Assembly: GCA_029257805.1 (NCBI GenBank)
Contig: JARIAR010000025.1
Location: 1 to 64,000 of the forward strand
Length of the DNA stretch: 64,000 nt
Reading direction: 5' to 3'
From: Blautia sp.
GTDB taxonomy: Bacteria; Bacillota; Clostridia; Lachnospirales; Lachnospiraceae
Shown: piece by piece, positions 10,228 to 18,100 of the stretch
Position numbering within the stretch: position 1 is the first letter of the stretch
Layout of the letters: every line of letters starts with the position of its first letter
Notes under the pieces: model-generated
What the model was told of the DNA's origin: nothing
Databases searched by the model: none
The model's input: the letters and a program-made list of their open reading frames with translations, nothing else
Position numbers and translations under genes: made by a program

Positions 10228-10256
10228 ATTATAAAACAAAAATAAAATTTTCTAAA
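10228..10256 (-). promoter_or_regulatory. Promoter candidate for rsmF
   Basis: On the minus strand TTTAGA (10251-10256) and TATAAT (10228-10233) are separated by 17 bases, about 30 bases before the start codon. The -35 is imperfect. Confidence 0.45.
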
Positions 10257-10261
10257 TACTA

Positions 10262-10291
10262 TTGACAGAACTATATTATATCGTATATAGT
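10262..10291 (+). promoter_or_regulatory. padR promoter with overlapping dyad operator
   Basis: TTGACA (10262-10267), 18-base spacer, TATAGT (10286-10291). The spacer and -10 are covered by the inverted repeat ACTATAT (10270-10276) / ATATAGT (10285-10291). PadR regulators commonly bind AT-rich dyads in their own promoters, so this is a likely autoregulatory operator. The site is seen in the sequence; the binding is inferred. Confidence 0.65.
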
Positions 10292-10339
10292 ATTGTTATA
10301 AAAATAATATTATAAAAAGAATAAGAAAGAAGTGAATAT

Positions 10340-10657
10340 ATGGTATTTAATACAGGCGCGGCGCTTCTGGATGCAATTGTTCTTGCTGTTGTGTCCAAAG
10401 AAAAGGAAGGAACGTATGGCTATAAGATCACGCAGGATGTAAGAGGTGTTCTGGATGTTTCGGAATCTACTCTTTATCCGGTTCTCAGAAGACTTCAAAA
10501 AGACGATTGTCTTGAGGTGTATGATAAGGCATACGCAGGCAGGAACCGGAGATACTACAAAGTGACGGAGAAGGGTACTGCACAATTGAATTTATATAAA
10601 ATAGAATGGAAAAACTATTCATCGAAAATAACAAGAATGTTTGAGGGAGGAATATGA
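10340..10657 (+). CDS. PadR-family transcriptional regulator
   Basis: 105-residue winged-helix repressor of the short PadR subfamily 2. The core GTYGYKITQDVRGVLDVSES followed by TLYPVLRRLQKDDCLEVYD is the PadR signature (recognition helix STLYPVLRRL), and RRYYKVTEKGTAQL is the wing. It heads a four-gene unit with HAAS, DUF4097 and PspC proteins; this arrangement is common in Firmicutes, where PadR senses an envelope or antibiotic signal and controls the unit. Stop overlaps the next ORF. Start ATG follows GAAAGAAG, a modest ribosome binding site. Confidence 0.9.
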   Translation: MVFNTGAALLDAIVLAVVSKEKEGTYGYKITQDVRGVLDVSESTLYPVLRRLQKDDCLEVYDKAYAGRNRRYYKVTEKGTAQLNLYKIEWKNYSSKITRMFEGGI

Positions 10658-10659
10658 CT

Positions 10660-11307
10660 ATGAATAGAGTGCAGTTTATGGGGGAATTAAAAAATCTTCT
10701 TTCGGATATATCAGAAACAGAGAGAAGAGAGGCGCTGGAATATTATGAAAGCTATTTTGATGATGCAGGCGTGGAAAATGAAGCGTCTGTAATACGGGAA
10801 CTGGGAAGTCCGGGAAAGGTAGCGGCCATTATTAAAGCAGATTTGAATTCCGGGACTTGTGAAGACGGAGAAGGCGCACAGGTAGGGGAGCACCGCTATC
10901 AGGTAAAGAAGAAAAGAAACACAACAGCCATTGTTCTTATCGTACTTGGAGTGTTGCTTTTGTCTCCGTTTCTTATAGGAGCGACCGGAAGCACACTGGG
11001 AGTGCTTGTAACGATTGCATTCATTCCGATTTTGATCATTTTGGGATTGATCTTATGTATATTCGGATTATTGGTTGGTGCGATTGCCTGTGTGGCAGTA
11101 GGAGTCAGTCTTTGTTTTTCTTATCCTGCAGCAGGAATTCTTACCATAGGGGTAGGGTGCTTTTTAGTGACAGGAGGGATTCTTTCACTTGTGATCTTTG
11201 TATGGTTTATAAGAACCGCATTACCTTGGATAGTACGAAAAGTAACAGATTTGCTGCATAATCTTCTCAATAAAAATAAGGGAGAAAAGGATGGGGTGAG
11301 TATATGA
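10660..11307 (+). CDS. HAAS (DUF1700) domain membrane protein
   Basis: 215 residues from the ATG at 10660. An in-frame ATG at 10654 lies too close to the GGGAGGA site, so the second ATG is preferred. The N-terminal HAAS domain (residues about 1-65; FMGELKNLLSDISETERREA... ELGSPGKVAAII) is followed by a linker and three to four membrane helices (about residues 90-200: TAIVLIVLGVLLLSPFLIG and after). HAAS domains occur next to PadR regulators and are thought to relay signals between membrane and regulator. It overlaps padR's stop and the DUF4097 start, so it is translationally coupled. Confidence 0.85.
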   Translation: MNRVQFMGELKNLLSDISETERREALEYYESYFDDAGVENEASVIRELGSPGKVAAIIKADLNSGTCEDGEGAQVGEHRYQVKKKRNTTAIVLIVLGVLLLSPFLIGATGSTLGVLVTIAFIPILIILGLILCIFGLLVGAIACVAVGVSLCFSYPAAGILTIGVGCFLVTGGILSLVIFVWFIRTALPWIVRKVTDLLHNLLNKNKGEKDGVSI

Positions 11308-12185
11308 AGAAATTTACAAAAGTGATGTTGATTACAGCCGGTGTTTTTGGAATATTGGGAATTGGCTTTACAGTAGGCGGAGTGGTGATGGGCGCTTCTG
11401 TTGAGCAAGTGGAAGTATTCCAGCGTTTGAGAAATTACTATGGAGATACAGACTTGGAAGAGGATGATCAGGAAGATTTGGAAAAAGTTTCCAATTTAAA
11501 AAAGGAGCTTAATGGAACGATAAAAAACGGAGTGAAGTCCTATGAATTCAAGGAAGTAGATACGCTGGATGTAGAATTGCCATATGATAATTTTGTTATG
11601 CAGAAATGGGACAGAAAAGATTTCTGTATAGAGATTGAAGGAGATGACCTGGAAAAGATAACGGTTTATCAGGAAGGAAAAGAAGTTTCCATTCACAGTG
11701 AAAAAATGGAAAAAGATCAAAAGGAAGAAGGACGATATGTAACAATTTATTATCCGGAAAAAACGCATTTTCAGGATGTGGATGTTGAAATGAAACTAGG
11801 ATCTGCAGAGTTTATGGACAATCTGGATACAGATTCCTTTAGTTTATCAGTAGGTGCAGGAGAAGGAATTGGTTATGAAAAGATCACTGCATCGGAGATG
11901 GAACTGGAAGTAGGTGTGGGAAGTCTTTCGATGGATGTGATAGATGCACAAAAAATCAGTATGGAATGTGGTCTGGGAGAAATGGACATAATACTGGCAG
12001 GAAAAGATAAAGACTACCGGATAGAAGCAGAAAGCGGGCTCAGTAATATAACAATAGGCGGTTCAGAAGTAGAAGCGGCAATAGGAAAGCATATATGGGG
12101 CTCCCAGAGTGCCCCAAGAGCAATTGAGGCAGAATGTGGTCTGGGCAGTATAAATATGGATTTTGAGGAGGATGATTATGAATAA
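11304..12185 (+). CDS. DUF4097 (adhesin-like beta-helix) family protein
   Basis: 293 residues. An N-terminal hydrophobic segment (about residues 7-30, VMLITAGVFGILGIGFTVGG) acts as a signal anchor. The rest is an extracytoplasmic repetitive beta-strand domain of the DUF4097/putative-adhesin type; repeated VGVGSLSMDVIDAQKIS and ECGLGEMDIILAG units, ending EAECGLGSINMDFEEDD, suggest a right-handed beta-helix. Role unknown; partners of this type occur with PadR/HAAS and PspC proteins and are associated with envelope stress. ATGA overlap with the preceding gene. Confidence 0.82.
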   Translation: MKKFTKVMLITAGVFGILGIGFTVGGVVMGASVEQVEVFQRLRNYYGDTDLEEDDQEDLEKVSNLKKELNGTIKNGVKSYEFKEVDTLDVELPYDNFVMQKWDRKDFCIEIEGDDLEKITVYQEGKEVSIHSEKMEKDQKEEGRYVTIYYPEKTHFQDVDVEMKLGSAEFMDNLDTDSFSLSVGAGEGIGYEKITASEMELEVGVGSLSMDVIDAQKISMECGLGEMDIILAGKDKDYRIEAESGLSNITIGGSEVEAAIGKHIWGSQSAPRAIEAECGLGSINMDFEEDDYE

Positions 12186-12369
12186 TAAACGCTTGTATAA
12201 ATCAGATGTGAATTATATGTTATGTGGTGTATGTGGCGGAATAGCAGAATATTTTAATATTGATCCAACGCTTGTAAGACTTGGATGGATCCTTTTTAGC
12301 TGTCTGGGAGGATCCGGAGTGCTGGCATATATTATAGCAGCCATCGTTATGCCAAAATCAAGGGTATAA
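12178..12369 (+). CDS. PspC-domain protein
   Basis: 63 residues from ATG 12178, which overlaps the end of the DUF4097 gene by 8 bases; an earlier in-frame ATG at 12163 lies deeper inside it and has no better ribosome binding site. RLYKSDVNYMLCGVCGGIAE followed by YFNIDPTLVRLGWIL and a single membrane helix with the typical end (AYIIAAIVMPK) is the complete minimal PspC domain. PspC proteins sense membrane stress or regulate partner proteins; here it completes the PadR-HAAS-DUF4097 unit. Confidence 0.92.
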   Translation: MNNKRLYKSDVNYMLCGVCGGIAEYFNIDPTLVRLGWILFSCLGGSGVLAYIIAAIVMPKSRV

Positions 12370-12393
12370 AAGATGCGGATTCTGTTCATACTT
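12364..12393 (+). promoter_or_regulatory. Sigma-G-type promoter for the SASP gene
   Basis: GTATA (12364-12368), 18 bases, CATACTT (12387-12393). This fits the Bacillus sigma-G pattern (GHATR, 17-18, CATWHTA) except for the last base, and lies directly ahead of a small acid-soluble spore protein gene, the classic sigma-G target. Confidence 0.6.
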
Positions 12394-12415
12394 CAGAAGA
12401 GAAGGAGTGTGAGTC

Positions 12416-12613
12416 ATGAATCGTGATAAAGAAGTAAAAGCATACCTGGAAGGAAAACTTTCAGAAAAAGAGCAAATGAAATATGAAATCGCACAGGAAC
12501 TGGGGCTTTTAGACAGAGTGGTCCGGCAGGGATGGAAAAGCCTTTCTGCAAAAGAAACAGGTCGTATAGGCGGGCTGATGACACGAAGAAAAAAAGAAGG
12601 AAAGAATTCCTGA
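12416..12613 (+). CDS. Alpha/beta-type small acid-soluble spore protein
   Basis: 65 residues. KYEIAQELGL (residues 22-31) corresponds to the conserved GPR-cleavage/helix-1 segment and SLSAKETGRIGGLMTRRKKE to helix 2 with the invariant GG-MT-R pattern. Alpha/beta SASPs coat DNA in the forespore and protect it from UV and chemicals. The sequence between the two helices is divergent compared with Bacillus SspA/B. GAAGGAG precedes the ATG. A sigma-G-like promoter and its own terminator make it monocistronic. Confidence 0.85.
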   Translation: MNRDKEVKAYLEGKLSEKEQMKYEIAQELGLLDRVVRQGWKSLSAKETGRIGGLMTRRKKEGKNS

Positions 12614-12616
12614 AGT

Positions 12617-12667
12617 AAAATCCTCTGAAAGACATAAGAGATTATGTTTTTCAGAGGATTTTTGTTT
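12617..12667 (+). terminator. Intrinsic terminator after SASP gene
   Basis: A 14-bp perfect stem, AAAATCCTCTGAAA (12617-12630) with TTTCAGAGGATTTT (12649-12662), followed by TGTTT. Confidence 0.88.
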
Positions 12668-12693
12668 ACAGTACAGAAAGATTTGTGTAAAAT
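12665..12693 (+). promoter_or_regulatory. Promoter for deoB-cdd
   Basis: TTTACA (12665-12670), 17 bases, TAAAAT (12688-12693), about 25 bases before deoB. It begins at the end of the preceding terminator. Confidence 0.7.
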
Positions 12694-12717
12694 AGCAATA
12701 TAAAGGAGGCAATCATT

Positions 12718-13893
12718 ATGGAAATAAAAAGAGTGTTTTTAATTGTTCTTGATAGCTATGGAATTGGTCATGCACCTGATGCAGCAGACTTTGGAGATGA
12801 AGGAAGCAATACTCTTGCAACGATTGTAAGATCAGAGAAGTATCATACACCGAATATGTGCAAAATGGGATTGTTTAATATTGACGGCGTAGAGGCACAG
12901 CCGAAAGAGGCAGATCCCGCCGGCTCTTTTGGAAGGTTTACAGAAGCATCCAAAGGAAAGGATACAACAATTGGACATTGGGAGATTGCAGGTATTATTT
13001 CACGCCGTCCTCTTCCTGTTTATCCGAATGGATTTCCGAAAGAAGTACTTGATGAGTTTACAAAACGTACAGGAAAAGAAGTACTTTGTAATAAACCATA
13101 TTCCGGTACAGAGGTAATTAAAGATTACGGAGATGAGCATGTAAAAACAGGAAAGCTGATCGTTTATACTTCTGCAGACAGTGTGTTCCAGATTGCGGCT
13201 CATGAGGACGTGGTTCCGTTGGAAGATCTGTATGAATATTGCCGTATTGCAAGAGAAATCCTTACAGGGGAACACAGTGTGGGAAGAGTGATCGCAAGAC
13301 CATTTGTAGGAGAAAGCGGAAATTATACCCGTACTCCTCATCGCCATGATTTTTCACTTGTGCCGCCGGCTACGACTATGATGGATATCCTTACAGAAAA
13401 AGGATTTGATACAAAGGGAGTCGGAAAGATTTTTGACATTTTTGCAGGGAAAAATGTACAGACAACTGTTTCTATTCAAAATAATGTGGACGGCATGGAT
13501 AAAACAATGGAAATTCAGAAAGAAGACTTTAATGGTCTTTGCTTTGTGAATCTTGTAGATTTTGATATGCTTTACGGACACAGAAATGATATTGACGGAT
13601 ATGCAAATGCAGCTACTGTATTTGATCAGCAGCTTGGAGAATTTATGCAGAATATGCGCGATGACGATGTTTTGATGATCACAGCAGATCATGGATGCGA
13701 TCCAGGATTTAAAGGAACAGACCACAGCAGAGAGTGTGTTCCGATGCTGGTTTATGGAAAAGCTGTAAAAGAAGGGGTAAACCTTGGCACAAGAAATACT
13801 TTTTCTGATATGGCTGCAACGGTTCTTGATATGTTCGGCATTTGTGGTGGAACAGAAGGGGAAAGTTTCTGGAAAGAAATAAAGAAAGACTGA
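12718..13893 (+). CDS. deoB: Phosphopentomutase
   Basis: DeoB interconverts (deoxy)ribose-1-phosphate and -5-phosphate in nucleoside salvage and degradation. 391 residues, the family length. Alkaline-phosphatase-fold motifs: LDSYGIGHAPDA near the N-terminus (metal-binding Asp), GKDTTIGHWEIAG (phosphoacceptor Thr, Mn-enzyme type), TADHGCDPGFKGTDHSRE (metal-binding Asp/His). ATG follows AAAGGAGGC. Followed 33 bases later by cytidine deaminase, consistent with a nucleoside salvage operon. Confidence 0.97.
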   Translation: MEIKRVFLIVLDSYGIGHAPDAADFGDEGSNTLATIVRSEKYHTPNMCKMGLFNIDGVEAQPKEADPAGSFGRFTEASKGKDTTIGHWEIAGIISRRPLPVYPNGFPKEVLDEFTKRTGKEVLCNKPYSGTEVIKDYGDEHVKTGKLIVYTSADSVFQIAAHEDVVPLEDLYEYCRIAREILTGEHSVGRVIARPFVGESGNYTRTPHRHDFSLVPPATTMMDILTEKGFDTKGVGKIFDIFAGKNVQTTVSIQNNVDGMDKTMEIQKEDFNGLCFVNLVDFDMLYGHRNDIDGYANAATVFDQQLGEFMQNMRDDDVLMITADHGCDPGFKGTDHSRECVPMLVYGKAVKEGVNLGTRNTFSDMAATVLDMFGICGGTEGESFWKEIKKD

Positions 13894-13926
13894 CTTATAT
13901 AAAAATAAAAAAGGAGGCGTGTGTAT

Positions 13927-14340
13927 ATGGAACGTCAGGAATTGATACGCAGTGCCTTTGAAATACAGAAACGTGCGTATGCACCCTATTCTCATTTTCA
14001 GGTAGGAGCAGCATTGCTATGTGAGGACGGGGAGATCTTTCAGGGATGCAATATTGAAAATGCATCTTATGGTGCAACAAACTGTGCGGAGAGAACTGCA
14101 TTTTTTAAAGCTGTTTCCGAGGGGAAACGGAAGTTTAAAGCTATTGTGATCGTAGGAAAACATAAAGATTCCCAGGTGTTTGAATATTGTGCGCCATGTG
14201 GGATCTGCCGGCAGGTAATGGCAGAATTTTGTGATCCCCGGACATTTGAGATTATACTTCCACGTTCTGAAGAAGATTACCAGGTATACAAATTGGAGGA
14301 GCTTCTTCCATTAAGTTTTACAGGAGAAAATCTGGAATAA
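13927..14340 (+). CDS. cdd: Cytidine deaminase
   Basis: Deaminates cytidine and deoxycytidine to uridine forms. 137 residues from the ATG at 13927, chosen because AAGGAGG (13911-13917) is 9 bases upstream; an in-frame GTG at 13921 is too close. Homotetrameric short CDA: CAERTAFF carries the zinc Cys and catalytic Glu, PCGICRQVM the other two zinc cysteines, and YSHFQVGAALL the substrate loop. Second gene of the deoB operon, ending at a terminator. Confidence 0.96.
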   Translation: MERQELIRSAFEIQKRAYAPYSHFQVGAALLCEDGEIFQGCNIENASYGATNCAERTAFFKAVSEGKRKFKAIVIVGKHKDSQVFEYCAPCGICRQVMAEFCDPRTFEIILPRSEEDYQVYKLEELLPLSFTGENLE

Positions 14341-14349
14341 AATAAAGAC

Positions 14350-14387
14350 AGGATTCTGATGTAAGAATTGCATCAGAATCCTTTTTT
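14350..14387 (+). terminator. Intrinsic terminator after cdd
   Basis: AGGATTCTGATG (14350-14361) pairs perfectly with CATCAGAATCCT (14371-14382), followed by a T6 run. Confidence 0.92.
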
Positions 14388-14390
14388 GAA

Positions 14391-14419
14391 TTGAAGAAAA
14401 AAACAGAGAATGTTATACT
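14391..14419 (+). promoter_or_regulatory. Promoter for the ABC exporter operon
   Basis: TTGAAG (14391-14396), 17 bases, TATACT (14414-14419) with an upstream TG (extended -10). Transcription would start near 14426, which excludes the upstream TTG as the protein start. Confidence 0.75.
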
Positions 14420-14453
14420 GATTATAGGAAAAAATCTCGTGGGAGTGATGAAA

Positions 14454-15170
14454 ATGGGTGCAGGAAAAGCAGGATATGTGAGGTTGGAAAAAGTTTCAAA
14501 AATATATGGTTCAAAGGAAGTCAAAATTGTGGCTGTGGACGAAATCAGTTTTGAAATTTCGGAAGGTGAATTTGTTGTGATTGTTGGTCCAAGTGGAGCT
14601 GGAAAGACAACGGTACTGAATATCCTGGGGGGGATGGATAAGGCAACAAGCGGGACAGTTCTTGTAGATGGAGAAGATATTTCCAGATATACAAATAAGC
14701 AGTTAACAGGATATAGAAGAGAGGATATTGGTTTTGTATTTCAGTTCTATAACCTTGTCCCCAATCTTACAGCATTGGAGAATGTAGAACTGGCACTTCA
14801 AATTTGTAAAAATCCGCTGGATGCAAAAACAGTTTTATCGGAAGTCGGATTGAAAGACCGTCTGGAAAATTTTCCGGCTCAGCTTTCCGGGGGAGAACAG
14901 CAGAGAGTTTCAATTGCAAGGGCACTTGCAAAGAATCCCAAACTTCTTTTGTGTGATGAGCCTACAGGAGCACTTGATTATCAGACTGGCAAAGCAATTT
15001 TGAAACTTTTACAGGATATGTGTCGTAAAAAAGGAATGACGGTTATTGTAATCACACACAATTCAGCTCTTATGCCAATGGCAGATCGGGTGATACAGAT
15101 TAAAAATGGCAGGGTTTCCAGGATGACCCTGAATGAAAACCCTACACCAGTAGAAGAGATCGAGTGGTAG
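14454..15170 (+). CDS. ABC transporter ATP-binding protein (MacB/LolD type)
   Basis: 238 residues from ATG 14454, chosen because GGGAG (14441-14445) is correctly spaced; an ATG at 14448 is too close and the upstream TTG precedes the transcription start. Complete ABC ATPase: Walker [14 protein letters not shown]-loop [16 protein letters not shown], signature [15 protein letters not shown], Walker [14 protein letters not shown]-loop VIVITHN. The LDYQTG after Walker B and MacB-like sequence fit ATPases that pair with FtsX-type permeases, and the next gene, 9 bases on, is one. Together they probably form a mechanotransmission-type or export complex; substrate unknown. Confidence 0.93.
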   Translation: MGAGKAGYVRLEKVSKIYGSKEVKIVAVDEISFEISEGEFVVIVGPSGAGKTTVLNILGGMDKATSGTVLVDGEDISRYTNKQLTGYRREDIGFVFQFYNLVPNLTALENVELALQICKNPLDAKTVLSEVGLKDRLENFPAQLSGGEQQRVSIARALAKNPKLLLCDEPTGALDYQTGKAILKLLQDMCRKKGMTVIVITHNSALMPMADRVIQIKNGRVSRMTLNENPTPVEEIEW

Positions 15171-15179
15171 GTGAGGCAT

Positions 15180-18100
15180 ATGAAGGCATTACATAAAGAT
15201 TTTTGGATGGAGATCCGTAAGAGTAAAGCAAGGTTTATTTCTATATTTTTGATTGTTGCATTAGGCGTTGCCTTTTTTTCGGGAATTCAGGCTGCGTCTC
15301 CTGATATGCGTTTTTCAGGAGACGCATATTATGATGAGTCACTTCTTATGGATGCAAAGATTATAGGAACTCTCGGGCTCACTGAAGAGGATGTAGAATC
15401 ACTGCGCCAGATAAAAGATGTGGAAATTGCAGAGGGTGCTTACAGTACGGATGTAATGTGCGGAGAGGCAGAGAATCAGAAGGTTCTTCATATAGAGTCC
15501 TTAAATAAACAAATGAATCAATTAAAACCGGAGGAAGGGCGACTTCCGGAAAAGAGCGGAGAAATCTTTCTGGATAAAGCGTATGCACATAATATGGGAT
15601 ATGGGATAGGAGATTCCATACAGCTGAAACAGGATAAGACAAAAGGTCTTTTAAGGGAAGATTATACAGTATGTGGGATAGGAACAAGTCCTCTTTATAT
15701 ATCTTTTAACAGAGGGAATACTACACTTGGTTCCGGAGAGATCAGCGGTTTTGCTTATGTATGTCCGGAAGATTTTGACAGAGAGGTATATACCCAGATT
15801 TATTTAAGATTTCATGGTGCAGAAGATCTTACAAGTTATACAGATGCATATGATCATCTTATTGAAAAAGTGCAGAAGAAAATCGATGGGATCGAGAAAG
15901 AACGTTGTGAAATACGGTTTGAAAATGTAAAAAAAGAAGGGGAAGAAAAACTTTCAGAGAAGGAAAAAGAATTTTCAGACGGAAAAGAAGAGGCGCGAAA
16001 AAAACTTTCTGATGCAGAACAGGAATTAAAAGATGCAGAAGAACAGCTTTGTGATGGAAAGAAAGAATATGCAGAGGGAAAAAAACAGCTGGAAGATGCA
16101 AAAAAAGAAATAAAAAGTGCGGAAAGACAGTTGCTTGATGGAAAAAAAGAACTTTTAAATGGAAAAAATCAGCTTGCAGAGTCTAAAAGCCAGCTGGAAC
16201 AAGGGAGACAGGAACTTTTTTCTGCAAGAGCGCAGGCAGAAGAGGGACAGCAACTTCTGGATGCAGGAAAAGAAAAAATCAACGCAGGATGGGCGGAATA
16301 TCATAAAAATCAGGAGAAAGCAGAAGCAGGGAAAAAGGAACTTTCAGAAGCTAAAGTCCAGCTTTCGGAAGGAAAGAAAAAAATTGCAGAAGGAAAAAAG
16401 GTTCTTGAGCAACAGCAGATAGAATTAAATAACAAAAAAGGGGAGATGGAAGCCGCACAGGCGGAAATTCCTCCGGCAAGAGAACAGCTGAATATACAGA
16501 AAGCAGCATGTGAGAAAGGGTTTGCAGAATTAGAGAAAGGTGAGGCAGAGCTTTCCCAGGGGGAAGGGGAACTTTTGTCTGTGAAACAGCAGCTTTCCGG
16601 GATAGAGAGTCAGTACAGCAATTTAAATGCTCAAATTTCAGAAGTACAGGGGCAGATTTCTGGTTTAAAAGCAGAATACGAAGAGGCTCTTAAGGGAGGG
16701 GCAGCTACTGATGAGGAACTGTCCGGGATGCTAGAACAGATTAGAGTTTTGGAAGAAAATTTGAATAATATGTCCGGTGAGGCCGAGAGCCTTTATGTAC
16801 AGATGCAGTCTCTTCAGGGGATTGTAAGTGAAACGGAAGAGAAACTGGCAGTTACCAGGGAGACACTTGCTGCCAGAAGGAAGGAACTGGAACAGGCCTT
16901 TGAAAAGGTGCAGGCAGGTCTTTCGCAGCTGGATGTATTAGAAAAACAACTTGCAGAAGCACAGATACAGATTGAAAAAGGGCAGACAGAAATAAATACG
17001 GGTTTTGCTTTGCTGAAAGAAAAAGAGGCACAAATTCCGGAAGCCGAAAAAGAGATTAGCAAAAATGAAAAAATTCTGGCAGAAGGGCAGAAACAGCTTG
17101 CAGCTGCACAAAAAGAACTTTCAAAAGGGCAGGACGAACTGGATACAAAAGAAAAACAGCTTGTAGATGCATGGAACCGGATTTCGGAAGGAGAAGCGGG
17201 AATTGCAGAAGGGCAGGCACAGATTGAGGCTGGAGAGAAGAAGATTGCAGACGGAGAAGGAGAGATTGCTGAGAATGAAAAGAAGCTTTTAGATGGTAAG
17301 AGAGAGATCGGAGAAAATGAAAAGAAGCTTCAGGATGCAAAAAAAGAAATAGAAGAGGGTAAAAAAGATCTGGAAGCCGGACGCAAAGAGTATGAAGATG
17401 CAAAAAAAGAGGCAGAAAAGGAGATTTCGGAAGGGGAAGCAAAAATAAAAAAAGCCAGAGAAGAGATAGAAAATCTGGAGAAACCGGAGTGGATTGTGAC
17501 AGACAGACATGATTTGCCGGAATATTCGGATTATGGAGATAATGCAGACCGTATTCGAAATATTGGGCAGGTTTTTCCTGTTATCTTCTTTCTGGTGGCC
17601 GCCTTGATAAGTTTAACTACAATGACAAGAATGGTAGAAGATCAGAGAATACAGATTGGAACTCTTAAGGCATTGGGATACGGCAAGGCATCTATTATGG
17701 CAAAATATGTTAATTATGCACTTCTTGCAACTGTGGGAGGAAGTATCTGTGGTGTGATCATTGGAGAAAAAATTCTGCCCTATATTATAATCAATGCTTA
17801 TGGAATCATGTATCACAATATGGCATCTAATCTTCAGATTCATTATGAGTTGAAATTTGCGGTAATGGCCTCTGGGGCAGCCGTTGTATGTACCTTGGGG
17901 GCAACCTTGTTTTCCTGTTATAGAGAACTTGCAGAAACGCCCGCGTCTCTTATGAGGCCGCCTGCACCAAAAGAAGGAAAGCGTATCCTCATGGAACGTG
18001 TTGCAATTTTATGGAATCGTTTAAGTTTTTCCTGGAAGTCTACCTTGCGCAACCTTTTTCGGTATAAAAAGCGCCTTTTTATGACAATTTTTGGAATTGC

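Noticed and set aside
14391..14453. Upstream in-frame start (TTG 14391) for the ABC ATPase
   Set aside because: A good promoter with its -10 at 14414-14419 lies inside this stretch, so it is not fully transcribed; ATG 14454 has the ribosome binding site.
16000..17460. Direct-repeat array resembling CRISPR
   Set aside because: The repeats are degenerate codon-level echoes of heptads in one ORF, without uniform repeat or spacer length.
16814..17510. Several minus-strand ORFs within the giant permease
   Set aside because: They are shadows of the repetitive coiled-coil coding sequence.
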